Shown one piece after another: positions 19,850 through 29,710 of a stretch of 64,000 bases of DNA. Position 1 is the stretch's first letter. Each line of letters opens with the position of its first letter. The notes beneath the pieces are model-generated. The model searched no databases and was not told where the DNA came from. It worked only from the letters and a program-made list of their open reading frames with translations. The stretch covers positions 248,001-312,000 of the forward strand of contig CANMXN010000001.1 of NCBI GenBank assembly GCA_947501885.1, given 5' to 3'. The translations under genes were made by a program, and so were the position numbers. Source of the DNA: an uncultured Sphingorhabdus sp. (GTDB lineage: Bacteria > Pseudomonadota > Alphaproteobacteria > Sphingomonadales > Sphingomonadaceae).

Positions 19850-21706
19850 ATGGCAAGTGCTGCACAAGTTTCAGATGAACAAGCAGTAGACTCAGTTGTA
19901 GTACGCTTCGCAGGCGATAGCGGCGATGGTATGCAGCTTACTGGGGGACAGTTCACCCTCTCGACCGCTCTAGCAGGTAATGATTTAGCTACCTTCCCAG
20001 ATTTCCCAGCAGAAATTCGTGCACCGCAAGGCACATTATTCGGCGTTTCTGCGTTCCAGATTAATTTTGGTTCGCGTGCTATTCATACTGCGGGTGATCA
20101 GCCCGATGTTCTTGTTGCCATGAATCCAGCGGCCTTAAAAGTGAATGTCGAAAGCCTAAAACCCGGCGGACTGATTATCGCGGATAGCGGCGAATTTGGC
20201 AAAAGAAACCTCGATAAAGCCAAATATGAAAATAACCCACTCGAAGATGGCTCATTGGCGAAATGGCAGCTCTTAGCCTTTGATATTTCTGCCTTAACAT
20301 TAGAAGCGGTTAAACCCTTTGGCCTCGGCAATAAAGAGGCTCTTCGGTCCAAAAATATGTGGACGCTGGGCCTTGCGCTTTGGATGTTTGATCGTGATCG
20401 TCAGCCGATTATCGATTGGCTCAATAGCAAATTTGCTAAGAAACCCGAAATTGCGGAGGCTAATATAGCGGCGCTCAATGCGGGGCATGCTTATGGTGAA
20501 ACGGCCGAGCTTTCTGGCCCTGTCAAGCAAGCGGCGCTTCCCGCTGCACCTGCTGATCCAGGCCTATACCGCACGGTGAATGGCGCAGAAGCTCTATCCT
20601 TGGGTCTGGTTGCTGGTGCGCAAATGGCCGATTTGCCGATGTTCTTTGGTGGTTATCCGATAACGCCCGCATCGGCAATTTTGCACCATCTCTCACGCCT
20701 TAAAGAATATGGCGTCACCACATTCCAAGCCGAAGATGAGATCGCGGCCATCGCATCGGCCATTGGCGCAAGCTATGCTGGAACACTAGGCGTTACATCA
20801 TCATCTGGCCCAGGTATCGCCCTTAAAGGTGAGGCGATGGGTCTTGCCATTATGACCGAATTACCATTGGTTATAGTCAATTCACAGCGCGGCGGCCCGT
20901 CAACAGGACTGCCTACAAAAACCGAACAATCGGATCTCTATCAAGCCGTTTACGGCCGCAATGGTGATGCGCCGATGCCCGTGATTTCAGCGCGTTCGCC
21001 ATCCGATGCCTTTGAATGCGCGATAGAGGCGGTGCGCATTGCAACGCAATATATGACGCCCGTTATGTTGCTCACTGATGGTTATATTGCCAATGCCGCC
21101 GAGCCTTGGCTCGTTCCTGATATGGGGGATTACACAGAATTTCCTGTACAGCATATGACGCAGGCGCAAGAAGGCGGCTTTAAGCCCTATGGCCGCGATG
21201 AAAAATTAGCGCGCCCTTGGGTAAAACCTGGAACGCCAGAATTGATGCACCGTATTGGCGGTATCGAAAAAGGTGTGGATACAGGCCATATTGATTATGG
21301 CAGCGAAAACCATCAGGTAATGACCAATATTCGCCGCGACAAAGTGCTTGGCGTTGCGAACAGCATTGGCGATCAACAGGTGGAGCTGGGTGAGGCTGGC
21401 GGTAAATTGGCGCTGATTGGTTGGGGGTCAACCTATGGTCCTATCCATCAAGCGGTGAACCGTTGCCGCGAAAAAGGCATGGATGTGAGCCATATTCATT
21501 TGCGCTATATTTGGCCTATGCCCAAAAATCTGGCCGAATTGCTGAAAAGCTATGACCATGTGATTGTTCCTGAAATGAACACGGGACAGCTTAAAACCGT
21601 GCTGCGCGATCAATATTTGGTCGATGCGAAGCCTTTGAATAAGGTTTCGGGGCAACCCTTCACTATCGCAGAAATTGAAACAGCTATAGCGGAGGCGCTA
21701 GGTTGA
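19850..21706 (+). CDS. korA: 2-oxoglutarate:acceptor oxidoreductase, fused gamma-alpha subunit
   Basis: 618 aa. Gamma-type domain first (about 15-190, VVRFAGDSGDGMQLTGGQF), then the pyrimidine-binding alpha domain (from about 235; FFGGYPITPASAILHHL, AEDEIAAIASAIGASYAG, SSSGPGIALKGE) and a C-terminal transketolase-like domain. With KorB it forms a thiamine-pyrophosphate, ferredoxin-reducing 2-oxoacid oxidoreductase; KorA/KorB homology favours 2-oxoglutarate. In most relatives korB follows directly, but here a 127-codon membrane-protein gene lies between. Codon use is GC-richer than in many neighbours. Confidence 0.93.
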   Translation: MASAAQVSDEQAVDSVVVRFAGDSGDGMQLTGGQFTLSTALAGNDLATFPDFPAEIRAPQGTLFGVSAFQINFGSRAIHTAGDQPDVLVAMNPAALKVNVESLKPGGLIIADSGEFGKRNLDKAKYENNPLEDGSLAKWQLLAFDISALTLEAVKPFGLGNKEALRSKNMWTLGLALWMFDRDRQPIIDWLNSKFAKKPEIAEANIAALNAGHAYGETAELSGPVKQAALPAAPADPGLYRTVNGAEALSLGLVAGAQMADLPMFFGGYPITPASAILHHLSRLKEYGVTTFQAEDEIAAIASAIGASYAGTLGVTSSSGPGIALKGEAMGLAIMTELPLVIVNSQRGGPSTGLPTKTEQSDLYQAVYGRNGDAPMPVISARSPSDAFECAIEAVRIATQYMTPVMLLTDGYIANAAEPWLVPDMGDYTEFPVQHMTQAQEGGFKPYGRDEKLARPWVKPGTPELMHRIGGIEKGVDTGHIDYGSENHQVMTNIRRDKVLGVANSIGDQQVELGEAGGKLALIGWGSTYGPIHQAVNRCREKGMDVSHIHLRYIWPMPKNLAELLKSYDHVIVPEMNTGQLKTVLRDQYLVDAKPLNKVSGQPFTIAEIETAIAEALG

Positions 21707-22086
21707 GTGAAGATCATTTCCAGTATTGGTATCGAAGAAGTTATATATTTGTTGTAACTTACCCAATTGCATTTTCAGCAATAGTATTTGGAATTGATAG
21801 TTTTTTGATTTGCTTGGTTTCTGGACTTATTGGAGGATATATTGAAGGTTTGGTATACGCAAAAACCAAAATATTTTTAGATGGTGGTGAATGGACGTAT
21901 AAAGACTGTTTCTTCAGTTTGTTACTGAGTGTGTTAGGAATTATTTTTTTTCCAATAGTTTACATACTTAACTTAGAAACTACAGAAATTCCTTGGTTGC
22001 TTCTTATAACTGCAATTGCTGGTTATATTGTGGCATTATTATTAAGAGTATACAATCTAATGAAAGTGAAAACTTATCATGAATGA
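21703..22086 (+). CDS. Small integral membrane protein inserted between korA and korB
   Basis: 127 aa with a TTG start overlapping the korA stop (ribosome site GGAGGCG at 21691-21697). The stop overlaps the korB ATG by 8 bp. Four hydrophobic stretches are visible (about 14-30, 32-48, 67-88, 95-114), with GLIGGYIEGLVYAKTKIF in the second loop. I do not recognise a family. The gene is visibly more AT-rich than the korA and korB codons on either side, which suggests a later insertion that kept translational coupling. A role in the oxidoreductase complex is possible but unsupported. Confidence 0.7.
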   Translation: MSEDHFQYWYRRSYIFVVTYPIAFSAIVFGIDSFLICLVSGLIGGYIEGLVYAKTKIFLDGGEWTYKDCFFSLLLSVLGIIFFPIVYILNLETTEIPWLLLITAIAGYIVALLLRVYNLMKVKTYHE

Positions 22087-23110
22087 GATTACGAAAATCG
22101 AAACGACCCTAAAAGACTGGGAAACCGACCAAGAAGTAAGATGGTGCCCAGGGTGCGGTGATTATGCGATTCTAAAGGCCGTGCAGCGTACCATGCCGAT
22201 GATTGGCGGCAGCCCTGCCAATACGGTATTTGTGTCGGGCATTGGCTGTTCTAGCCGCTTTCCCTATTATATGGAGACTTATGGCTTTCATACGATCCAC
22301 GGCCGCGCGCCCGCCGTCGCAACGGGGGTCAAGCTTGCCAATCCTGAATTGGACGTTTGGATTATCACGGGCGATGGCGATGCGCTTTCGATTGGCGGTA
22401 ATCATACAATGCATGTGCTGCGCCGTAACCTAAATTGCCAGATCATGCTGTTTAACAATGAGATATATGGCCTCACCAAAGGACAATATTCGCCAACATC
22501 GCGCGAAGGCACCAACAGTCCATCTACCCCCTATGGTAGCGTCGATCATCCCGCTAGCCCCTGTGCATTTGCGCTGGGATCGGGTGCGCGTTTTGTTGCG
22601 CGCGGGATTGATATTAACAAGAATTTACCCGATGTATTGATGGCGGCTCATGCCCATCAAGGTGCAGCTTTTATTGAAATTTTTCAAAACTGTATCGTTT
22701 ATAACAAAGATGTTTTCGAGGATTTTGCTGCCAAAAAAACCGCCGCCGCAACGCAGCTATGGCTCGCCGATGGTGAACCTATGCTCTTTGAAAAAGGCGA
22801 AAAGGGCATCGCATTAGACCAAGACGCAATGGCATTGAAAGTCGTTGATGTTGTGGATGGCGATTGGGAAGCCGCGGGCGTGTTGCGTCATGACGTCACA
22901 AACCGCAGTGTAGCGCATATGTTGGTGGAATTGCAGTTCGGTGAATTTCCTATGCCGCTTGGTGTAATATATGATGATCCAAAGCCAACCTTTGAAAGCG
23001 CTGTTGTTGCCCAAAATGAAGCCATAGCCGCGAATAAGAAACCTGATTTGCAAGCTTTGGTGAGCAAAGGGCAAACTTGGACGGTTACTGAGGATGGTCC
23101 TGACTTATAA
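22079..23110 (+). CDS. korB: 2-oxoglutarate:acceptor oxidoreductase, beta subunit
   Basis: 343 aa. The thiamine-pyrophosphate motif GDGDALSIGGNH is near residue 100. Cysteines suited to a 4Fe-4S cluster are visible: WCPGCGDYA near 22-30, GIGCSSR near 58, and QNCIVYN near 203. It pairs with KorA to decarboxylate 2-oxoglutarate and reduce ferredoxin. The ATG at 22079 lies inside the 3' end of the small membrane gene with only a weak ribosome site (GAAAGTGAAAA), so its translation may depend on that gene. Confidence 0.94.
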   Translation: MNEITKIETTLKDWETDQEVRWCPGCGDYAILKAVQRTMPMIGGSPANTVFVSGIGCSSRFPYYMETYGFHTIHGRAPAVATGVKLANPELDVWIITGDGDALSIGGNHTMHVLRRNLNCQIMLFNNEIYGLTKGQYSPTSREGTNSPSTPYGSVDHPASPCAFALGSGARFVARGIDINKNLPDVLMAAHAHQGAAFIEIFQNCIVYNKDVFEDFAAKKTAAATQLWLADGEPMLFEKGEKGIALDQDAMALKVVDVVDGDWEAAGVLRHDVTNRSVAHMLVELQFGEFPMPLGVIYDDPKPTFESAVVAQNEAIAANKKPDLQALVSKGQTWTVTEDGPDL

Positions 23111-23124
23111 TGATTTCATTTTAA

Positions 23125-24117
23125 ATGGATAATTTAACACATAGTCTAGCGGGGGCTGTCTTGGGGCAAATGGGCCTTAAGAAAAAAACAGGCCTTGCCA
23201 TGCCCACGCTGATTATTGCGGCTAATATCCCCGATATTGATGCTATCGCTACATTATTTGGTAATCATACATATTTGGGAATTAGGCGCGGGATAACACA
23301 TGGTCCGATCGCTATGTTGCTACTGCCACTCCTATTGTGGGCGTTCATGATTAGTTATGACAGGTGGCAAGGCAAACGTGGTAAACGCCCTGAAAGCCGC
23401 TTGCCTATAGATCGCAAATGGTTGCTTATATTAGCATTTATCGGTACATTAAGCCATCCTGCGCTGGATTGGATGAATAGCTATGGTGTGCGGCTGCTAG
23501 AGCCATTTTCGTCACAATGGTTCTATGGCGATACATTATTCATCATTGATCTGAATATTTGGATCGCGCTCGCGGCGGGTGTTTTTTGGTCTTTGCGTAA
23601 AGAGAAAAAAGGATTGCGTCACTATTACCAGCCAGCGCTTATTTCCTGTGCATTTGTTGTGGCTTATATTAGCGGTAATTTTATATTGAGCCGTCATGTT
23701 GTTGCACTGACAGAGAGTGAGGTTGGGCAAAGTATTGACCGTAATCAGATAAAACAAATTGTCGCAAACCCCGTGCCCTTTGCTTTTTGGAAACGAGAGG
23801 TGATATTGGGCGGTCCGAATGATTATTATCAGGCCAGCTATTCGCTATTTGATGATAGACCAATTTTGGATGACAGTTATCCGATTGAGATTGCACGGCA
23901 CGCGCCAGCCGTTGAAAATTTGCAGGATTTAGCCGTTGAAAACACTGATTTAACTGCCTTTCTTTTTTGGGCGCGTATGCCCTATCATGGTATTATCCGC
24001 GAGGATGGCAACGCTTATGCTATTATTGGCGATGCGCGTTTTACCAGTAGTTATGTTGAAGAGCGTTTCAAGGTGAAGGTGAAACTTGAAAAAGATGTGC
24101 AATTTGTTGCGAAATGA
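23125..24117 (+). CDS. Membrane-bound metal-dependent hydrolase-like protein (YdjM/DUF457 family)
   Basis: 330 aa. The N-terminal MDNLTHSLAGAVLGQMGL and NIPDIDAI carry the His and Asp residues typical of this family, followed by ITHGP and LSHPALDWMNSYG. Four to five membrane segments lie within 1-200; the C-terminal 120 aa are soluble. The family is named as LexA-regulated hydrolases, but activity is unproven. It follows korB by 14 bp and overlaps the photolyase start by 4 bp, so the last two genes are coupled. Confidence 0.85.
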   Translation: MDNLTHSLAGAVLGQMGLKKKTGLAMPTLIIAANIPDIDAIATLFGNHTYLGIRRGITHGPIAMLLLPLLLWAFMISYDRWQGKRGKRPESRLPIDRKWLLILAFIGTLSHPALDWMNSYGVRLLEPFSSQWFYGDTLFIIDLNIWIALAAGVFWSLRKEKKGLRHYYQPALISCAFVVAYISGNFILSRHVVALTESEVGQSIDRNQIKQIVANPVPFAFWKREVILGGPNDYYQASYSLFDDRPILDDSYPIEIARHAPAVENLQDLAVENTDLTAFLFWARMPYHGIIREDGNAYAIIGDARFTSSYVEERFKVKVKLEKDVQFVAK

Positions 24118-25499
24118 GCGCTAAACCCATCATCCTCTGGTTTCGGCGGGATTTACGCCTATCCGATCATGCGGCCTTAAACGCCGCTGTGCAGACGGGT
24201 AGACCGATCATCGCCCTCTATATTTTGGATGATGTGACGCCAAAGCACCGCAAAATGGGCGCAGCATCGCGTTGGTGGTTGTACCATAGCTTGCAATCCT
24301 TGGATGAATCGCTGCAAAAATTAGGATCAAAGCTAATATTACGGCGCGGTGAGAGCGCGAAGATATTAGAGCAAATCACGCAAGAAACGGGTGCAGATGC
24401 TGTTTATGCGATGCATCATTATGAACCATGGTGGCGCAATGCGGAGAGAGCGGTGCGTGAGAAAATGACGCTGCATTTGTTCGATGGTAATTATCTGTTA
24501 CCGCCCGCCACATTGAAAACGGGCAGCGGCGGTTCTTATAAAATATATACACCCTTTTGGAAGGCGCTGCGCGAGCATATGCCGCCCGCACCGCCTTTGC
24601 CGGCACCCGATGCCATCATGACGTCAAAATTACCGCAAAGCGATATTTTTGAGGATTGGGAGCTGCTACCCACAAAACCAGATTGGGCAGGGGGAATGGC
24701 CGGTAAATGGCAACCAGGTGAAGCTGGCGCAGCGCATTGCTCGCGCTTATTTGTTGATAAAGCGGCTTATTATGATGAGCAGCGTAATAGTCCCTCTATA
24801 GCTGGGACGTCTGAATTGTCTGCACATTTGCATTTTGGAGAGATTTCACCGGCGACATTATGGCATATATTTGCGGGTGCTGGCGGCAGTGTAGAGGTGT
24901 TTCTTAAAGAGATTGTCTGGCGCGATTATGCACAAAATGTCATTACCCAATATCCAAAATATGGCAGCGAAAATGCACGCGATAGATTTGATGAACTACC
25001 TTGGCGCGATATGAATGACAGTGCAGTAAAAGCCGATTATGATGCGTGGACACAGGGGCGCACGGGTTATCCGATTGTTGATGCGGGAATGCGTGAATTA
25101 TGGGCTACGGGAATTATGCACAACCGCGTGCGTATGATCGCGGCGAGCTTTCTCATCAAACATTTACTGATTGATTGGCGGTATGGCGAACAATGGTTCT
25201 GGGATACGCTCGTTGATGCCGATTATGCCAGCAATGCGGTGAATTGGCAGTGGGTTGCGGGCACAGGCATAGACAGCAATATGTTTGTGCGGATCATGGC
25301 ACCGCTCTCGCAGTCAGAAAAGTTCAATGCGGGCAATTATATCCGCAAATGGGTGCCTGAATTGTCGGAATTGGATGATCCTTATGTTCATGATCCAGAA
25401 GAATATGGGGTGACGCCCAAATCCTATGTGCGCAAAATTATTGGCCATAAAGAAGCGAGGGCGCGGGCATTAGAAGCCTATCAAATGATTAAAATGTGA
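24114..25499 (+). CDS. phrB: Deoxyribodipyrimidine photolyase, class I
   Basis: 461 aa. The N-terminal antenna domain begins IILWFRRDLRLSDHAALNAA. The C-terminal FAD domain has GRTGYPIVDAGMRELWATG, HNRVRMIAASFL, and NWQWVAGTGIDSNMFVRIM, with the tryptophans of the electron-transfer chain. It splits cyclobutane pyrimidine dimers using blue light. The start ATG overlaps the preceding stop (ATGA). Confidence 0.95.
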   Translation: MSAKPIILWFRRDLRLSDHAALNAAVQTGRPIIALYILDDVTPKHRKMGAASRWWLYHSLQSLDESLQKLGSKLILRRGESAKILEQITQETGADAVYAMHHYEPWWRNAERAVREKMTLHLFDGNYLLPPATLKTGSGGSYKIYTPFWKALREHMPPAPPLPAPDAIMTSKLPQSDIFEDWELLPTKPDWAGGMAGKWQPGEAGAAHCSRLFVDKAAYYDEQRNSPSIAGTSELSAHLHFGEISPATLWHIFAGAGGSVEVFLKEIVWRDYAQNVITQYPKYGSENARDRFDELPWRDMNDSAVKADYDAWTQGRTGYPIVDAGMRELWATGIMHNRVRMIAASFLIKHLLIDWRYGEQWFWDTLVDADYASNAVNWQWVAGTGIDSNMFVRIMAPLSQSEKFNAGNYIRKWVPELSELDDPYVHDPEEYGVTPKSYVRKIIGHKEARARALEAYQMIKM

Positions 25500-25630
25500 T
25501 TGCATTCTAATCCTGAATTGATAATCTGTTAGAAATTAGAGAGAAAGCCAATGAACAAATAAGCATCAAATTTTTGATTTCAGCGCACATATGATTGCTG
25601 CGCCATATGCTATTTGTGAAAGGCTATATC

Positions 25631-26410
25631 ATGCAAAAATTACAGAATAAGAAAGCTCTTATTACGGGCGCAGCGCGCGGTATTGGCCGTGCTATTGCAG
25701 AACGTTTGAAAGAAGAGGGAGCAGATATTGTTATAACCGATATTGATGATGAAGCTCTTCATCAGACAGGATATGAATTGGATTTAGAAACTCATATATT
25801 AGATGTTTCAAAAGAGAGTGATTGGTTGGAAGTTAGCAAAAAATACCCTTATATTGATATTTTGGTCAATAATGCTGGGATAACAGGGTTTGAAAATGGC
25901 ATAAGAGCGCAGGACCCCGAAAATACTTCTCTTGATGATTGGTGTAAAGTTCATGCTGTAAACCTGGACGGAACTTTTATGGGCTGCCGTTATGCCATTG
26001 GTGCCATGAAGGAAAAAGGTACAGGTTCTATCATCAACATATCATCACGCTCTGGCATGGTCGGTATAGCTGGTGCTGCGGCCTATGCATCATCAAAAGC
26101 TGCTATTCGCAATCATAGTAAGAGCGTGGCTTTATATTGTGCACGGCAAGGCTGGAAAATACGCTGCAACAGTATCCATCCAGCCGCCATCATGACCCTA
26201 ATGTGGGATGCAATGCTGCCACAAGGGGAAGGCAGAGAAGCGGCTATTGATGCATTTGTTAAAGACACACCATTGCGGCGTTTCGGTGAGGTATCCGAGG
26301 TTGCGGCTTTGACTGCTATGTTGGCTAATGATGAGAGTGGCTATATTACAGGTGCAGAATTTACCATCGATGGTGGGTTATTGGCTGGTTCTGCTGCTGC
26401 GCCAGGATGA
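25631..26410 (+). CDS. Short-chain dehydrogenase/reductase
   Basis: 259 aa from the ATG at 25631, which has AAAGG eight bases upstream; the frame opens 12 codons earlier without a ribosome site. Classical SDR motifs: cofactor loop TGAARGIG near 12-19, NNAG near 84, catalytic Ser in NISSRSG near 138, YASSK near 152 (Tyr and Lys), and the C-terminal GGLLAGSAAAPG. The Asp-containing VITDIDD after beta-2 favours NAD(H). The substrate is unknown; the sequence resembles cyclopentanol dehydrogenase-type SDRs. Confidence 0.88.
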   Translation: MQKLQNKKALITGAARGIGRAIAERLKEEGADIVITDIDDEALHQTGYELDLETHILDVSKESDWLEVSKKYPYIDILVNNAGITGFENGIRAQDPENTSLDDWCKVHAVNLDGTFMGCRYAIGAMKEKGTGSIINISSRSGMVGIAGAAAYASSKAAIRNHSKSVALYCARQGWKIRCNSIHPAAIMTLMWDAMLPQGEGREAAIDAFVKDTPLRRFGEVSEVAALTAMLANDESGYITGAEFTIDGGLLAGSAAAPG

Positions 26411-26421
26411 GAAAATATGAT

Positions 26422-27129
26422 TTATTTGCCTAAAGCTAAATAATGTCCTGTTTCAAAGTCATTAGAAAGCAAGTTTAAAATTGATTCTGCAACAATAATA
26501 GGCTCTTTCACGCTATTGGGGTCTTCACCAGGATAGGCTTTGGCGCGCATCTCTGTTCTGGTACGCCCTGGATCGACAATGGCGACTTTTATTTTTGATA
26601 AATTGGCGACTTCCTCGGCATAGCTTAATAATAAATTTTCAAATGCTGCCTTTGATGCGCCATAACCACCCCAAAAGGCGCGTGCATTTCTACCAACGCT
26701 GGAGGTTAATCCAATGAGTTTGGCATCCTTAGATTTGCGCAATAATGGATCGAAACTAGCAATTAATGCTTGTTGCGATAAAAGGTTAAGCGTCAGGATT
26801 TGATTAAATTCTTTTGGATCCATTTGTGAGACTGGTCCCAAATTGCCTAGCATTGCTGCGTTTAATATCATCACGTCTATTGTATTCCATCGTTGCTCAA
26901 TCGCATGAGCAAGGCGGATGATGCTATCGCCTTCGGTCAAATCAAGCGGTGCAATGGTTGCGCTGCCGCCAGCCGCAAATATCTCTTCTTCAACGCTTTC
27001 GAGCTTTTTGCTATTTCTTGCACACATGATGACATGATAACCATTAGCAGCCAGTGACTTTGCAGTAGCTGCACCGATACCTTGGCTTGCGCCCGTTACT
27101 AACGCTAATTTTTCTTCATTATCTGCCAT
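26422..27129 (-). CDS. Short-chain dehydrogenase/reductase
   Basis: 235 aa. TGASQGIG cofactor loop near residues 14-21, CARNSKK after beta-2 favouring NADP(H), LNAAMLGN in place of NNAG, catalytic Ser in TSSVGRN and YGASK. It belongs to the YciK-like group of short SDRs. It lies 18 bp after purF on the same strand and is probably cotranscribed with it. The substrate is unknown. Confidence 0.86.
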   Translation of the reverse strand: MADNEEKLALVTGASQGIGAATAKSLAANGYHVIMCARNSKKLESVEEEIFAAGGSATIAPLDLTEGDSIIRLAHAIEQRWNTIDVMILNAAMLGNLGPVSQMDPKEFNQILTLNLLSQQALIASFDPLLRKSKDAKLIGLTSSVGRNARAFWGGYGASKAAFENLLLSYAEEVANLSKIKVAIVDPGRTRTEMRAKAYPGEDPNSVKEPIIVAESILNLLSNDFETGHYLALGK

Positions 27130-27147
27130 TTTTTATCCGTCGCAATG

Positions 27148-28605
27148 TTAACCCACTTTTTCATTGAGCAATATCAATTGATCGGGCTGGGCCATTTCAT
27201 CTTGATCGGTCAAGGTCGTTGGATAATTGCCCGTAAAGCAGGCATCGCAATATTGCGGCGTATTCGTCTCACGTTTATGATAACCCAAAGCACGGTAAAG
27301 CCCATCGATACTGATGAAAGCAAGGCTATCGGCCTGTATGAATTCTCTCATCTCTTCCAAGTCCATGCGGCTTGCCAATAATTTTGAGCGCTCGGGCGTA
27401 TCAACGCCATAGAAACAGCTATGCGATGTGGGAGGGCTGGCAATACGCATATGCACCTCTGCGGCCCCCGCTTCGCGCATCATCTGCACGATTTTAAGGC
27501 TGGTTGTTCCGCGCACAATACTATCATCGACCAATATGATCTTCTTGCCTTCAACCAAAACACGGTTGGCATTATGTTTGAGCTTCACCCCTAAATGCCG
27601 AACACCATCCCCAGGTTGGATAAAGGTTCGCCCGACATAATGCGAGCGAATGATACCCAGTTCAAAGGGTATTTTGGCTTCTTCGGCATAACCTAATGCA
27701 GCAGGGGTTCCGCTGTCTGGCACGGGTATGACATAGTCTGCATCAACGGGAATTTCTTTGGCTAACTCCGCGCCAATGGCTTTGCGAACGCTGTAAACAC
27801 TATTGCCATCGACGATTGAATCTGGGCGCGAGAAATATACATGCTCAAATATGCAAGGCCGCGCCTTTTGCGGTGTGAATGGCTTATGCGAATGTAATTC
27901 ATTGTCGCGCACGATGACAATTTCACCAGGTTCAACCGAACGTACATAGTCTGCACCAACTACGTCTAAGGCAACGGTTTCCGATGCAAATATATAGCTA
28001 TCGCCCAATTTACCAATGACAAGAGGACGAACACCCAGAGGATCGCGGCATGCAATCATACCTTCCGATGTTAGGCAGAGCAGGGAGTAAGCGCCTTCGA
28101 CTTGTTTTAAAGCATCAATAAGACGGTCAATTAATGTTCTATATCCAGATGTTGCAACCAAATGAATTATGACTTCGGTATCTGATGTAGATTGGAATAT
28201 AGAGCCTCGGCGTACCAATTCTTTTTTTAATTTCTCAGCATTGGAAATATTACCATTATGCGCCACTGCAAAACCGCCAGATACTAAATCCGCAAATAGG
28301 GGCTGAACATTACGCAGTGATGTTTCACCGCTGGTTGAGTATCTGACATGACCCACTGCAAAGTTTCCAGCAAGAGGTCCCATTGTATCTTCACTGTCAA
28401 AATTACCAGCAACATGGCCCATAGCGCGATGGGTTTGAAATTCTGACCCATTAAAAGAGGTGATCCCGGCTGCTTCTTGTCCTCTATGTTGTAAAGCATG
28501 GAGGCCCAAGGCCGTCATGGCCGCTGCATCCTCAGCATTGCATGCACCAAAAATACCGCATTCTTCGCGTAATTTGTCATCATCTAATGGGTGTGTTGTC
28601 AACAT
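27148..28605 (-). CDS. purF: Amidophosphoribosyltransferase
   Basis: 485 aa. First committed enzyme of purine synthesis: transfers glutamine ammonia to PRPP. The propeptide ends at Cys16 in REECGIFGA, the N-terminal nucleophile after processing. The glutaminase half has AVGHVRYSTSGE and AHNGNI; the synthase half has the PRPP loop ILVDDSIVRGTTS and VIPVPDSGTPAA. The C-terminus ends YCDACFTGNYP, as in Bacillus-type enzymes with a 4Fe-4S cluster. Confidence 0.95.
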   Translation of the reverse strand: MLTTHPLDDDKLREECGIFGACNAEDAAAMTALGLHALQHRGQEAAGITSFNGSEFQTHRAMGHVAGNFDSEDTMGPLAGNFAVGHVRYSTSGETSLRNVQPLFADLVSGGFAVAHNGNISNAEKLKKELVRRGSIFQSTSDTEVIIHLVATSGYRTLIDRLIDALKQVEGAYSLLCLTSEGMIACRDPLGVRPLVIGKLGDSYIFASETVALDVVGADYVRSVEPGEIVIVRDNELHSHKPFTPQKARPCIFEHVYFSRPDSIVDGNSVYSVRKAIGAELAKEIPVDADYVIPVPDSGTPAALGYAEEAKIPFELGIIRSHYVGRTFIQPGDGVRHLGVKLKHNANRVLVEGKKIILVDDSIVRGTTSLKIVQMMREAGAAEVHMRIASPPTSHSCFYGVDTPERSKLLASRMDLEEMREFIQADSLAFISIDGLYRALGYHKRETNTPQYCDACFTGNYPTTLTDQDEMAQPDQLILLNEKVG

Positions 28606-28757
28606 GGTGGCGAATCCTATGTGGCTGTTCTGTTAGCCATATAGGACAGCAAAATCATTTTGTCTTTAATTTGTCATATAAACATTCGCTTTCTTGATAG
28701 GCCTCATGTAAAAATTGCGCTTATTGCTTTTGATCAGATAAAGAAAGTATTGCAAAA

Positions 28758-29120
28758 ATGGCAGATAGTGACAGAGAGAAAGGCATGACTCTCAACCCAA
28801 AATATGATGATAATGGCCTTATAACCGCTATTGTTACCGATTATAATGATGGCAAACTTCTAATGGTTGCACATATGAATGAAGAAGCCTTGCAGGAGAC
28901 AATCAATAGTAAGGTGGCCCATTTCTTTTCGCGTAGTCGGCAGAGATTGTGGAAGAAAGGTGAGACTAGCGGCAATTTTTTAAATGTCGAAGATATACGG
29001 GTTGATTGTGATCAAGATGCTGTATGGATTATTGCAAAACCCAGCGGGCCAGCTTGTCATACTGGCTCTAAGACTTGTTTTTACCGGCGGGTTGTCGATG
29101 AAGGACTAGAATATTTATGA
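28758..29120 (+). CDS. hisI: Phosphoribosyl-AMP cyclohydrolase
   Basis: 120 aa, monofunctional. It opens the adenine ring in histidine synthesis. [12 protein letters not shown], the metal site DCDQDAVW near 85-92 and the Zn cysteines in [11 protein letters not shown] are all present. An internal ATG at 28785 (MTLNPKYDD) has AGAGAG six bases upstream and gives the more usual length of 111 aa. Overlaps the following lipoprotein gene by 4 bp. Confidence 0.93.
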   Translation: MADSDREKGMTLNPKYDDNGLITAIVTDYNDGKLLMVAHMNEEALQETINSKVAHFFSRSRQRLWKKGETSGNFLNVEDIRVDCDQDAVWIIAKPSGPACHTGSKTCFYRRVVDEGLEYL

Positions 29121-29671
29121 TCAAAAGATTGATACTCTTGGTTTTATTTTTTGCTATTTTGGGGTGCAATAATAGTGAAAATAGAAATCATAAAACTGAA
29201 GAAACGCAATCAAGTAGTGATTTGGATCAAGCAGCTATCGCTGCTGGAATATTACCAGATACCAATAATATTAAATTGGAAGGTCATTTTGAAACCAGAA
29301 ATGACATCGGTACTGATAAATTTTGTGCGATAAGTGATGGAGATAATCGTTATACAATTGGAGTTCTAGCTATTTTTGGTGCAGAGAGCATGTGTGAAGG
29401 CCGTGGAAGCGCATTATTAGATGGCGAAAATGTTATCATTACATTGGATGAGACAGTTAAGAATAAAAATGATGATGATGTGACCTGTGAGTTTACGGCT
29501 AGCTATGACGGCATTACACTTCAATTTCCAGGAGAAATTCCAGAGTCTTGTGCGAAATTTTGCAATAATCGTGCGAGTTTATCTGGTACGGGATATTATT
29601 TGACCGAGGAGGGGAATGAATCAGCCCGTAAGTCTAAAGGACAAAAACTAAAGCCACTGTGCCGCAATTAA
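29117..29671 (+). CDS. Cysteine-rich lipoprotein of unknown function
   Basis: 184 aa. A lipoprotein signal [17 protein letters not shown] ends in the lipobox with Cys17. The mature part has six further cysteines in an asymmetric pattern, suggesting disulfides in the periplasm, and a polar Asn/Glu/Ser-rich linker after the lipid anchor. I do not recognise a family. ATGA overlap with hisI implies coupled translation, but no functional link to histidine synthesis is evident. Confidence 0.75.
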   Translation: MIKRLILLVLFFAILGCNNSENRNHKTEETQSSSDLDQAAIAAGILPDTNNIKLEGHFETRNDIGTDKFCAISDGDNRYTIGVLAIFGAESMCEGRGSALLDGENVIITLDETVKNKNDDDVTCEFTASYDGITLQFPGEIPESCAKFCNNRASLSGTGYYLTEEGNESARKSKGQKLKPLCRN

Positions 29672-29686
29672 GGGTACAATGGCTTT
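29650..29686 (-). terminator. Terminator of the Sel1/SPOR gene, inside the 3' end of the convergent lipoprotein gene
   Basis: An 11-bp stem with one mismatch (29650-29660 with 29676-29686) and 15-nt loop. On the minus strand it is followed by TAGTTTTTGT, and it lies 25 nt after the SPOR gene stop. On the plus strand the T-tract is poor. Confidence 0.6.
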
Positions 29687-29710
29687 AATTATCTTATAAT
29701 ATTAAAAATA

